This document shows, in pieces, positions 16,013 to 27,000 of a stretch of 64,000 nt of DNA. This stretch comes from MFZZ01 sp964582715. Its GTDB lineage: Bacteria; Patescibacteriota; Microgenomatia; UBA1406; GWC2-37-13. The DNA is taken from contig CAZOSM010000002.1 of assembly GCA_964582715.1 (NCBI GenBank), forward strand, positions 348,041 to 412,040. The letters are read 5' to 3'. The translations under genes and the position numbers were made by a program. Positions within the stretch are counted from its first letter, which is position 1, and every line of letters begins with the position of its first letter. The notes below the pieces were generated by a model. That model made no database searches. It was not told where the DNA came from and was given only the letters and a program-made list of their open reading frames with translations.

Positions 16013-19000
16013 TTAATTGACTATCCACCAATTAAATGAGATGTCCTGCTCAGCTTCCTTTACTACTTTCACTGTAAACGATTTTCCTCTTTCTTTTTCA
16101 ACTACAGCAAGCTGCATATCTGTTTCTTTCGTTGGAGTAAGGAATATTTTAGAGCTTTCTGTTACACTTGTTGTTTTAATTACTATTTCGGTTTCTCCTG
16201 CTTTTAAGGTAGCTTCACCAATACTTGCAGATTCTTCCTCATTATCGTCTACGTTGTATTTCTTTGCAGTTACTGACTCTTTTACAGTTAAACTTCCATT
16301 CGTTTCTATAGTTACCTTACCACCCATAATCTCAACTGGATTTGTTGCTTCGCTTTGAATCTCGAGAGCTTTTGTAAGACTATTTATCTGAGCATCCCTA
16401 CCATGTATTACAACTTGTCCCGCATTAATATCTCCCACGACACCTAAATCAAACGTATTAATTTTGTCAGTCACGGTAAGGTTCTCCATGACAGTGGTAT
16501 CTACTTCCTCCTCAACTTCTTCTTCACCTGTAGAGGCACTTACCGTTTCTGCGCCAAGTAGCTTTTCAAGAAATGAGACTCTTTCTGTAAGTGATGCGAT
16601 ATTTGCTTCTTCTGAAGCCACTTCTTCTTTATTAATAATGCTGAATACTTCATCCATTTGGTTTTGCAGAGACGCTATCTGTTGACCTTGGTATAACATT
16701 TCTTCATCGAGTGAAGTTACTTCTTTCTGCATACCTAATATATCTGCTGTTTTTCCTGACAATTTATTAAGATCAATTGTGAGAAGATTTACTCTTGAAG
16801 TAAGCGAAGCATCAGCCAGGGTAAGGCTATTATATTTATCATCAAAAAGGTCCTGTTGCTCATTAATGGCATTAACAAGGACAGGCGCAAAATTCATATA
16901 ATTAAGACTTTTGTAACCATCGTCTTGTGTAGTAACTAGTTCTGGTAATACTGATTCTATTTCCTGAGCTATAAAGCCTAATCTTCGCGGTGAGCTTTCT
17001 GATTCAAAATTCCAATTAAAAGAAACTCCTCTTAAAGCATTTACCTCTTTAAGACCATAGTTTAATGAAATTATATTCTTCTTTAGTCTTGCGTCAGATG
17101 AACAGCTCATCATGTTATTGATAGCATTAATATGGCAACCTACAGTTCCAGAGACATTATAAAAAGAGCCTTGATCTCCATCTGTATATACTTCTATACC
17201 TCGGTAGAGATCAGAAACAACCCTGATTCCATTCATACCAGGTGAACTAATATTAACTCTACTTATGAAATGTGTAGAGCCAATACCAATAGCTACCTTT
17301 CCAGCAAACAGACCAGAGGTTGCTGTATTTGAAGGATCAATATAATAACCTGAGGTTCCATCTCTAAAAAGGTTTGCACGTACTTCTCCGGCTGCAGATG
17401 TATAATTGCCAGCAGTTAAGCCTCCATCTGCTCGGAAAGGGCCACCTGTATATACTCCATTTGTAAATTCAGTGCCTTGATTGAGACGTAAGTAGCCATC
17501 ACTTGAATCAGCCGACAAGGCTGTCCTTCCATTAAAAGATATTCCTCGTGTATCTGTAGAAGTTGATGCAGAAAAATTTAAGACATCAGATGCATTTTGA
17601 GCAAGTGTTAACGTTCCTGTTGTTGACAAATTAGTTATTCCCGTATAGGCACCTCCTATTCTGGCATCAGGGATAGTCCCCGTGCTGAGCTGGGAAGCAT
17701 TGAGATTTGTTATTCCTGAACCATTACCTGTAAATGTAGCCGTTCCAATATTTATATTACCGAATCCACTGGTAATACTCCCTGCGTTTAATGCTCCAGT
17801 TCCAACAATCCCTGTATATGAACCGGAAATACGACCACTCGGCACTGTTCCCGTTGCGAGCTGTGATGCATTTAAAGACGTAAGATTGACACCTGAACCG
17901 GAAAATGCACCAAAGGTTACTGTACCTGATCCCGAAAGGTTAGTTAAGCCTGTATAGCTCCCTGTTATTCTGGCATCAGAGATAGTCCCTGTGGTGAGCT
18001 GAGACGCATTTAAATTTGTTAACCCTGAGCCATTACCTGTAAATGTAGCTGAGCCAATATTTATATTGCCGAATCCGCTGGTAATACTCCCAGCGTTTAA
18101 TGCTCCGGTACCGACGATTCCTGTATACGAACCACTGATTCGTGCATTAGGTACAGTTCCGGTTGTTAGCTGGGAGGCGTTCAATGCAGTTAAGTTTGCA
18201 CCGGAACCTGAAAATGAAGTTCCAGTTACTGATCCGGCAGCTATAATATTTCCATTTACATCCAGCTTCTGTGTCGGTGATGTCGTACCTATACCTATAT
18301 TCCCATTAGCTTGGAGCGAAGTAAGTACCGGACCAAGTGAGTCTTCGATAATTTTGAAGTCACCTGTTGCTTGATCTCGCCCTATTTCCCAATATGTTGT
18401 TGCTGAAGTACCCAGTCGCAGTTGTACTGCATTTAAACCCTCTCCTGATCGTACGATATCCATAGCTCTACCTGGAGTTGCTAACCCTACACCAACGTTA
18501 CCAGTTGGGAAATCTATAAAAATAGCTTCCGTGTTACCGATATGGAGTCTTGTATCTTTTGTTAAAGAACCTCCTAATTCAATTGTGTTACTTGTTCTGG
18601 TTAATCCATTTTGGAAAGATAATGGTGTTTCAAAATTAAGTGCAAATGGTAAGCTTGAAGCAGCCGTGATTCGACCATCTTGATCTACAGTAATTTGAGG
18701 AATATATGCCGCTGTGCCCCCCACTGCACCATAAGTACCGGCAGTTACTGATGTACTCGCAAGCTCGGTTGGTCCGACTCCTCCTGTTGCAATACTTACA
18801 GCGCCAGATGATACAGAAAAATGTGATGAATTAAAGGAGGCAAGACCTTTATTAGCGGTACTTGCATCTTGAATTTCATATGCTCCTTGGCCAGTATTTA
18901 TTGAAGCACCAGTAATTGTTCCAGCTGTTGATAAATTACCACTTACATCTACAGTGAATTCGTTTCCTTCACCTACTGAAAGTAAAGCAGACGGTGTAGT

Positions 19001-21064
19001 ACTCCCAACTCCCAAGTACGCACTAAGAATATTAATCTCATTAATTGCTTCATTATCAAACTCTATCCTCCCTGCATTCATACCTAATCCAAGCCACTGA
19101 TCATCTGCATCGAGGTCAGCAAAGGCAGAACCAGAAGTCATAGATCCCACGGCTTCTATATCTCCTGCCCCAGAAGCAAATGTTGTTATTGCAGCATCAA
19201 GATCATCAAGAACATCTTGTACATTCAAACTGGCACTATTCGTGAACTCATCAAATGTACCTATGCGTGAAGCTCCACTGGTTGTTCGACTTATTCCCGT
19301 ATCATTCAGTCCAATTGCTCCAATATAGAAATCGAATCCAGTTCTTACACGCACGTCACCATTAACATCAAGTGTAAATTGTGGATCTGTATTTCCGATA
19401 CCCAACCTGTTTGAACTATCGTTCCAATAAAAATTAGCTGGATCTTGCGCGATACGTGTTCCATTACCAAACATCACTCCTCCAGCAAGGACTGAGGTCC
19501 CATCAAGATAATTTAACTCCGAAGCTGAAGAAGTTACTTGTGAACCGGAGAGATATAAGCTCGTTGTATTTAATGCACCATTTATATCAACTTTATAACT
19601 TGGAGTAACTGTACCAAACCCGATATTACCAGAAGAACCATCAAAGAAAGCTATCTCAGTTGATGTGTTTGAGTTATAAATCTGGAAATTATTATCTAAT
19701 GTGCCGTCATATACGTCTATTGAAGTATCATCATCTAAGGTAAGTGCGTCAGCAATCTGTGCAAAGTCAAGTGAGTCGGGCGTAACGGATGCTGAACCAA
19801 AAGTCCCCCACGTGAGATTCCCGTTTCCGTCATTTATAAGTATTTCATTTGGAGCTCCCTGACTATTTGGAAACGAATATGTAATGCCGTGTATACTCGT
19901 AATATCGCCTTCACTATTAACTGTAAATTCATTATGCTCTCCTACATTAATACCGCCTTTAAATATGGAATTATCTATAAAAGTAGTATCTCCTTTTACA
20001 ATTAAGTTGTCATCAATACTAAGACTGCCTTGTAAATCCATATCGCCGCCTTTGGTAATTGTGGCATTGGTGAGATATATCTCCTCCCATCTATTCGCAT
20101 TAGTCCCTAACGAACCAATACCATTTTCTGCAGGGAATACACTCCCCGAAGAGGTTACATAGACTGATCCGTTACCTATTATTGAACTAATAGTATTACC
20201 TGGACTGCCTGCTAAAATAGAGCTGTAATCAATAAGAATCTCTCCTTCGGTGAGTTGTACGTCATCAATAAAAACAGATCCAGATATGTGATTCCTTATC
20301 TCAATGACTGGATACCAGTTAGTCCAATCGCTAATGGTTCCTGATGTTTTTTGAGTTGTAGAAACCCGATACCAGCCCGTATTGGAAGAAAGTCTAATCT
20401 CATCCATTGCTGCATATGTATTAGTATATTCATTCCAAAAGCCAAGACGAAGAGTCGTTCCTTGATCAATATGCTGTGTTTTAATATAAAGAGATAAATT
20501 ATACGTTCTACCTGGTATAGTTTTGGTCACGGGTTGCGAGATACCAAGTTGAGGAGCATCTTTTGCTACAAACTCCATACTAAATTTGCCACTTCTCACT
20601 GTTTCTTGAGATTGTATAGAATTTGCATTATTTGATTCAAGAATATACTCCCATTGTCTAGGTTTTTTATTTTCTCCCGACTCAAATGAAGAATTTCTAA
20701 TAAGATTTTCTGAAGTAATACTTAAATAGGTAGGGTTTGCTTCTTCAGTTTCTCCACTGAGAAATGGATCAGCATATTCTTCCTCTTTTTGATCAATTAA
20801 TGAAGTAAGTACTTTAGTTAAATCTTCAAACTTCTGATTGAGTGAATTTTGCTGCTCTTTTTTTAAATCAGCACTTAATTCAGCCATTCTACTATCAATA
20901 TCTCTCTGCAAATCTGCTTTCTCGGATAAAAATGCAGTATTTCCTGTATACATGAACCAGATAATAACGCCAATGAGGATACATACCAATCCACATAACA
21001 CAATACCAATCCGCTTTAAATTAGTATTTGAGGCTTGATGTAATGGGGTAAAATTTTGTTCCAT
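16013..21064 (-). CDS. Giant membrane-anchored fibre protein with S74 auto-processing domain
   Basis: 1683 residues. Residues 18-39 form a transmembrane anchor, followed by a coiled coil (about 45-95) and a carbohydrate-binding-like beta domain (about 115-280, NLIRNSSFESG ... VFIDDVQLTEG). Then comes a long tail-fibre-like body rich in Gly/Asn/Thr with repeats (NxSQLTTGTVPNARISGSYTG, nIGSATFTGNGSGLTNL). Near 1318 an S74 intramolecular chaperone domain begins with SSDARLKKNI, giving the Ser-Lys pair five residues apart used for self-cleavage, then RRLGFIAQEIESVLPELV. Unusually about 280 residues follow: a coiled coil (VSFLEKLLG) and a beta domain ending WWIVN. A trimeric surface fibre is inferred. 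It is 3 bp downstream of a similar gene, so they form one operon. Confidence 0.82.
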   Translation of the reverse strand: MEQNFTPLHQASNTNLKRIGIVLCGLVCILIGVIIWFMYTGNTAFLSEKADLQRDIDSRMAELSADLKKEQQNSLNQKFEDLTKVLTSLIDQKEEEYADPFLSGETEEANPTYLSITSENLIRNSSFESGENKKPRQWEYILESNNANSIQSQETVRSGKFSMEFVAKDAPQLGISQPVTKTIPGRTYNLSLYIKTQHIDQGTTLRLGFWNEYTNTYAAMDEIRLSSNTGWYRVSTTQKTSGTISDWTNWYPVIEIRNHISGSVFIDDVQLTEGEILIDYSSILAGSPGNTISSIIGNGSVYVTSSGSVFPAENGIGSLGTNANRWEEIYLTNATITKGGDMDLQGSLSIDDNLIVKGDTTFIDNSIFKGGINVGEHNEFTVNSEGDITSIHGITYSFPNSQGAPNEILINDGNGNLTWGTFGSASVTPDSLDFAQIADALTLDDDTSIDVYDGTLDNNFQIYNSNTSTEIAFFDGSSGNIGFGTVTPSYKVDINGALNTTSLYLSGSQVTSSASELNYLDGTSVLAGGVMFGNGTRIAQDPANFYWNDSSNRLGIGNTDPQFTLDVNGDVRVRTGFDFYIGAIGLNDTGISRTTSGASRIGTFDEFTNSASLNVQDVLDDLDAAITTFASGAGDIEAVGSMTSGSAFADLDADDQWLGLGMNAGRIEFDNEAINEINILSAYLGVGSTTPSALLSVGEGNEFTVDVSGNLSTAGTITGASINTGQGAYEIQDASTANKGLASFNSSHFSVSSGAVSIATGGVGPTELASTSVTAGTYGAVGGTAAYIPQITVDQDGRITAASSLPFALNFETPLSFQNGLTRTSNTIELGGSLTKDTRLHIGNTEAIFIDFPTGNVGVGLATPGRAMDIVRSGEGLNAVQLRLGTSATTYWEIGRDQATGDFKIIEDSLGPVLTSLQANGNIGIGTTSPTQKLDVNGNIIAAGSVTGTSFSGSGANLTALNASQLTTGTVPNARISGSYTGIVGTGALNAGSITSGFGNINIGSATFTGNGSGLTNLNASQLTTGTISDARITGSYTGLTNLSGSGTVTFGAFSGSGVNLTSLNASQLATGTVPSGRISGSYTGIVGTGALNAGSITSGFGNINIGTATFTGNGSGITNLNASQLSTGTIPDARIGGAYTGITNLSTTGTLTLAQNASDVLNFSASTSTDTRGISFNGRTALSADSSDGYLRLNQGTEFTNGVYTGGPFRADGGLTAGNYTSAAGEVRANLFRDGTSGYYIDPSNTATSGLFAGKVAIGIGSTHFISRVNISSPGMNGIRVVSDLYRGIEVYTDGDQGSFYNVSGTVGCHINAINNMMSCSSDARLKKNIISLNYGLKEVNALRGVSFNWNFESESSPRRLGFIAQEIESVLPELVTTQDDGYKSLNYMNFAPVLVNAINEQQDLFDDKYNSLTLADASLTSRVNLLTIDLNKLSGKTADILGMQKEVTSLDEEMLYQGQQIASLQNQMDEVFSIINKEEVASEEANIASLTERVSFLEKLLGAETVSASTGEEEVEEEVDTTVMENLTVTDKINTFDLGVVGDINAGQVVIHGRDAQINSLTKALEIQSEATNPVEIMGGKVTIETNGSLTVKESVTAKKYNVDDNEEESASIGEATLKAGETEIVIKTTSVTESSKIFLTPTKETDMQLAVVEKERGKSFTVKVVKEAEQDISFNWWIVN
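17641..18260 (-). repeat. Two ~309-bp tandem repeats inside the 1683-residue fibre gene
   Basis: The segment encoding SYTGIVGTGALNAGSITSGFGNINIG and its flanks occurs twice with a period of 309 bp (103 codons); for example the same bases occur at 17761 and 18070. The copies differ at scattered, mostly synonymous sites, so the duplication is not brand new. Confidence 0.8.
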
Positions 21065-21067
21065 AAC

Positions 21068-24000
21068 TTAATTCACAATCCACCAGGATACTTCTAAATC
21101 TTGTGTTAACTTTTTATCCAGCTTCAGAAGGAACTTATTTTTGCCAATAACTTCTGTTGCGACAGGCACAGCTATCTTTTTCGGAGATGTAAATATAAGT
21201 GAGGATTCTGTGAGAGAGGTGGTCTCAATTTCAATCTCAACTTCACCTTTTTTAATCACTACGCTTCCTGCTGAACTCTCTTCATCATTTGAGGTATCGA
21301 CGTTATATTTTTTCGCTGTTATTTCTTCTTGAACAGTAAGATTTCCATCTGTATCTATAACAACCTTTCCGGCCATAAGTTGTATTTCAGCAGTAGCTTG
21401 GCTTTGAATTTGGAGAGGAAGAGCGAGACTATTTACTGTGGCTTCTCTACCACGTACAACCAGTTGCCCCACACTCATATCTCCTATAACTCCAAGATCG
21501 TACAAATTAGTTTTACCAGTAACTGTTAAATCTTCTACAGTAAGCTTGCCATCTTCTATACCCAATACTTCTCCGTCCGGGTATTCTTCTGTATTAACTT
21601 TAAACTGAGAAAGGCTTGCTTCGTCGCTTGCTTCTGTTCCAAACAGCATTTGTTCTAAGAAAGAAACACGGTCGGTAAGTTTTACAACACTCGCCTCTTC
21701 TGTTGCTACTTTATTTGAGTTGTGGATAATATCAAAAAGTTCATCTATCTGATCTTGTAATGAATCCAGTTCAGCTTTATATTCTGTAAGTTCATCTTGA
21801 ATACCTAATATACGAGTATCTTGTGCATTAAATGAAGTTTCTGAAGCAGATAATACTGAAGATATCCCGTCAATATCAAGCTTCTGTTCTTTTAATAGCT
21901 CAAGGTTATAAAGTGATAAACGGTCATACTTAATAGCATCAGGACGACCTTCATTATCGTATACCACTAAATCTGTTAAACCAAGTGCATGTAAATCTTC
22001 AGCGACATAACCGATTGTGTAACTATCTGTACCTTTAAATCGATATTTTACTGGGTCAAGTTCATAAATTTTGTCAAACGGTCCAACCAAAGCGCTTATA
22101 TCATCTTTATACCTTAGCGATGATGAATCGCGCCAGACATCACCATTTGCATCAATAACCATCGCCGTACCAGTATTACTTCCTAAACCGGCAATTGATA
22201 GTTTACTGCCTGGATTATTATCATTGATACCAAAATTCCCACTTCTTCCATAAATGAGATTACCAATATTGATCTGATTATGCTCCGTTGCACTAGGAGC
22301 ATCTATATTATATCCGAGAATAATATTGCCACTTCCGCTTGTGATATTATCACCAGCTCCATAACCTAATAATGTGTTATTATTACCTCCCGATACAAGA
22401 CTAAAGCCAGTTCCATAACCTATTAACACATTATTTGAGATAGAATGAGTCATATTACTATAACCTGCTATTGATCCTATTGCTACATTCCGCTGACCTG
22501 TTTGATTCCAAAGGAGCGCTTGTTGACCAATGGCGATATTATGACTTCCAGTTGTGGTAGAATAACCAGCCTGGTAACCCAACCCAGTATTAGAAGCGCC
22601 ACTGCTAATAGAATTAAATGCCAAACCACCAATAAGTGTATTATATTGGCCCGAAAGATTACCCACTCCTGCTACACCTATACCAAGCAAAGTATTTGAA
22701 CTTTGATTAGCATATCTATCGGTAAAAATATCACCTCGGACATCAAGAAGTGCTTGTGGACTAACGGTACCAATACCTACCCTTCCATCTCCACGGATAA
22801 ATAAATCATTTGTATTGAATGCGAAATTAGCAGTTGTACCAGAATCACCGATACTTAAGAATGTACTTGATGTATCTCCAAGGATGAAGTTGGTCCCGTC
22901 AAAGAGCATTCTGAAATCATTATCTGTTCCGAAAACAGATAAGGCTGAGTCAGCTAAATATAATCCTGACAATTTTCCAGTTCCTCCAATAGCTATATTT
23001 CCTAAATACTCATTTGCTGTAGGTCTTATATATGCCCCAGCATCGGTCCATGCATTACTACTTAAACCAGAAACAGTCGAATTTAATGCAGCCAATTGAC
23101 CTTGAACTGTTGGTGCTGTACTTACTCCAAAGCCAGATGTATATACACCTAATAATGATGCTCCTGATGTTGTGGACGAACTACCTGTATCATTTAACCC
23201 TATATCCCCCATGAATAATTCGGTACCTGCTCGTATATTTCCTGCAACATCTAGTCTGTATAAAGTGCTAGTTGTCCCAATACCTAGATTCCCGCCAAAA
23301 AATCCAATATCAGTCTCCAACGCTACATTTCCTCGTAATAAAAGGCCTGCATTTGCCAATCTATTGGAAGATTGTTCTTCACCTGTTGCATATCGGAGAA
23401 AATGACTTGTTGGAGATGAATTGCCACCTGCTAAAGCATAAATATATCCGTCTCCTCCATATATAAGGTTTCCTCCATAATTCATGCCAAATGAAATATT
23501 AGATAGAGCCATCCATTTATTCTCACTAATAGAGTAGCGATAAAATACAGAAGAATTCGATCCTCGGGCAGCATAAATATAATCACCATTTGCATATGCT
23601 AGATCACCTCCATTTCTGAAACCAAGTGGAGAAGGTTCTAAAGTTACCCATAAATTGGTGCTAATTGAATATCTAAAAAAGGTATTGGCAGCAGAAGGAT
23701 CTGCAGGGGGATATCCTCTGGTAGCATAAATATAATCACCACCCGTATAAACCATACTTGCACCACCGTGTATTGGCTGTGGAGGAGCTGTCATACTTGT
23801 CCAGCTGTCTCCAGATATAGAATACCGATAAAATGCCGCAGTACCCGGAGAGCTATTATTACCTAGAGTCGCGTAAATATAATTACCACCTGTATATACA
23901 AGATCTGTACCATAAGCAACAGTTGATGGTAATGAAGCCATCGTTGACCAGCTATTACCACTTATAGAATATCTCCAAAAAGTTGAAGAATGCCCTCCTC

Positions 24001-27000
24001 TTACAGCATAAATATAATCACCACCCGTATAGACTAATTCCGTACCATATGAGGCAGCTGATGGTGGACTGGTCATAGTTGTCCATGAGTTTGTACTAAT
24101 GTCATATCTCCAGAATTCTCCACTATTTGAATCAATAACATATATATAGTTAGCACCTGTATAAACGAGATCAGCATCTGTAGTTCCTCCTCCGCCTACC
24201 CCGCTAGGTGTATCTGCCAATCTAGTCCAATAATCTGTTCTTCTGATCGGTGTATCTGCTCTAAAAGTACCTGTTACATCTAATTTCATACTGGGATTGA
24301 TATTACCTATTCCAATATTTCCATCACCACGAACATAAAATTGTCCATTATTGAAATTAAAGTTACCAGTAGTTCCACTATCACCAATACTCAAGAATGT
24401 ATTACTTGTATCACCAAGTATGAAATTAGTTCCGTTAAATAACATCCGGAAATCATTGTCTGTTCCCAGACTAATTAATGAATTGTCTGCAAAATATGCC
24501 CCTGAAAGCTTACCTGTACCTCCCACTGCTATATTTCCCAAATATTCACCAGAAGCGGGTATAAGGAAACTACCTACATCTGTCCATGGACCAGAACCTA
24601 AGCTAGAAATAGACGCATTAAGTGCAGAAAGCTGTCCTTGTACTGTTGGTGCTGTACTTACTCCAAAACCTGCTGTGTTTACTCCAATGAGACTTGCTCC
24701 TGAAGTAATACTACTTGATCCTGTATCATTCAAACCAATATTACCCATAAATAATTCTGTACCTGCACGGATATTGCCTGCTACATCAAGAGTATATTGT
24801 TGAGATGAAGTTCCAATACCTACATTTCCTGAAAAATATGAATTTCCCGAAAAATATCCAGCCCATCCAGAATTACCCGAAAAATATCCAGCAATTCCGC
24901 TATCAGTGATTCCATAAACACCAGTAGATTCTCCAAATGCATACACCCCTATGCTATTACCACCCAATTCTGCTGTTCCAGTGCCATCACTAAATCTAGC
25001 ATCGCCATTAACATTTAATTTAAAGTTAAGAAAAGTCGTACCAATCCCTACATTCCCATCTCCTCTCAAATACATCTGTCCATTATTAAAATTAAAATTT
25101 CCTGTTGTACCGCTATCTTCAATTGCAAGGAATGTATTTGCACTGTCACCAATTAAGAAATTCGTTCCGTTAAACAGCATCCTAAAATCATTATCTGTAC
25201 CTAAAGTGAGTAATGCATTATCTGCAAAGTACGCTCCTGCAAGTTTTCCGGTACTACCTACTGCCATATTTCCTAAATATTCATTTGTTGTTGGCCTTAA
25301 AAAGGAACCTGCATCTGTCCACGGGCTACCACCTATCCCTGAAACTGCAGCATTCAGTGCTGCAAGTTGACCTTGCACAGTTGGAGCTGTACTTACACCA
25401 AAGCCTGAGGTGTTAACTCCGATCAGACCGGCGCCACCAGTTCCACCAAGTCGAATATTACCAATAGATAAATCATAACTTGCTCCAATGCTAAAATTTC
25501 CACCAATACTTGCTCCTCCACCACCTACATGCAATCCATTCTTAATAAATACCTGATTACCAACATATACGCTATCATTAATATCTATCTGGTTTGTTGC
25601 AATGGTGCCTATATTAGCTGATGAAGCTTCAATCCCTGTAATATCTATGACATAAAATGGGCCACCAGCTATACCTGCATATAGATACTTTCCTTGGACA
25701 TACATGGAAATTATGCCTTGTGAAAGATTTAAGCTCGCAATCTCTTGTGGGCTTGATATGCTTGAAATATCATACACATATAATTCATTAGCTCCATTAT
25801 TCAACAATCCTACGTATAGATATCCTCCAGCTACATATACATCACCAGTTGTGCTTGGTAATGTAATTGTATTAATTTCGCTCAAGTTATATGGATCAGT
25901 AATATCTATAATAACTACTTCAGAGTTATTATTAGTAATATATGCATATTTACCATCAACATAAGAGTTTCTTGTTATAGTGTCAGATTCAACACTATCT
26001 GTAATAACTGGATTTGTTGGATCAGATATATCAAAAACATACAGCGCATCCCAAGAATTTACATAAGCATATTTCCCTTGAACATGAATATCTCTTATTG
26101 CTGTTGAAGGTAAATTGTAACTACCAACCTCAACAGGATTGATCGGATCTGATATATCAATAATTACAAATTCTTCTGTAAAAAAGGTCTGTGAACCCGT
26201 TCCTACATAAGCATATTTTCCCTGTACTTCAATCGCTTGTGCATTTGCATTGCTCGCAATTAAATCAAGAGTTGCTACTTCTACTGGATTTGTTGGGTCA
26301 GATATATCAATAACGTGAAACGCATTATTACTTGTTAAAGTTACAGCATATACATATTGCCCCATCACTTGAAGTCCATAGATACTACTATTCATTGCCA
26401 ATGCACCCACCTCAATGGGAGCACGAGGATCAGATATATCTACAACATGGAAGTCATTACCATCCGACCCTGTAGCTACATATGCATATTTATTTACTAT
26501 TTGGATATCGTATATCGTATCGCTTAGAGTTGTGCTTCCAATTAAAACTGGTTGTCCTGCGGTCTGTAAGATACTGCCAGAATTTACCTCAACTTTAGCA
26601 TTTGGACTTGTTGTACCAATCCCTAAATTTCCATCTCCCCGGATATAAAACTGCCCATTATTAAAATCAAAGTTTCCTGTAGTTCCACTATCTCCAATAC
26701 TTAAGAATGTGTTTGAGGTATCTCCAAGAATCAAATTAGTTCCATTAAAAAGCATCCGGAAATCATTGTCTGTCCCAAGACTTAATAATGAGTTGTCAGA
26801 AAAATAGGCACCATTTAATTTATTCGTTCCACCACTTGCATTATTCCCTAAATAAGTAGCCAAAGCGGGATTGAGATATGCATAACTTCCGCCATCAAGC
26901 AAAACACCAGAGCCACCTACACCAAAATTATTAATAGCAGTATCCAAATCTTCCAATACCTGCTGAATATTTGAGGCAGATGAATATATAATGCTACTTG

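Noticed and set aside
15816..16031. 71-codon minus-strand frame at the end of the giant fibre gene
   Set aside because: It covers the hairpin cluster and the end of the fibre gene, has no SD and its composition follows the hairpin repeats.
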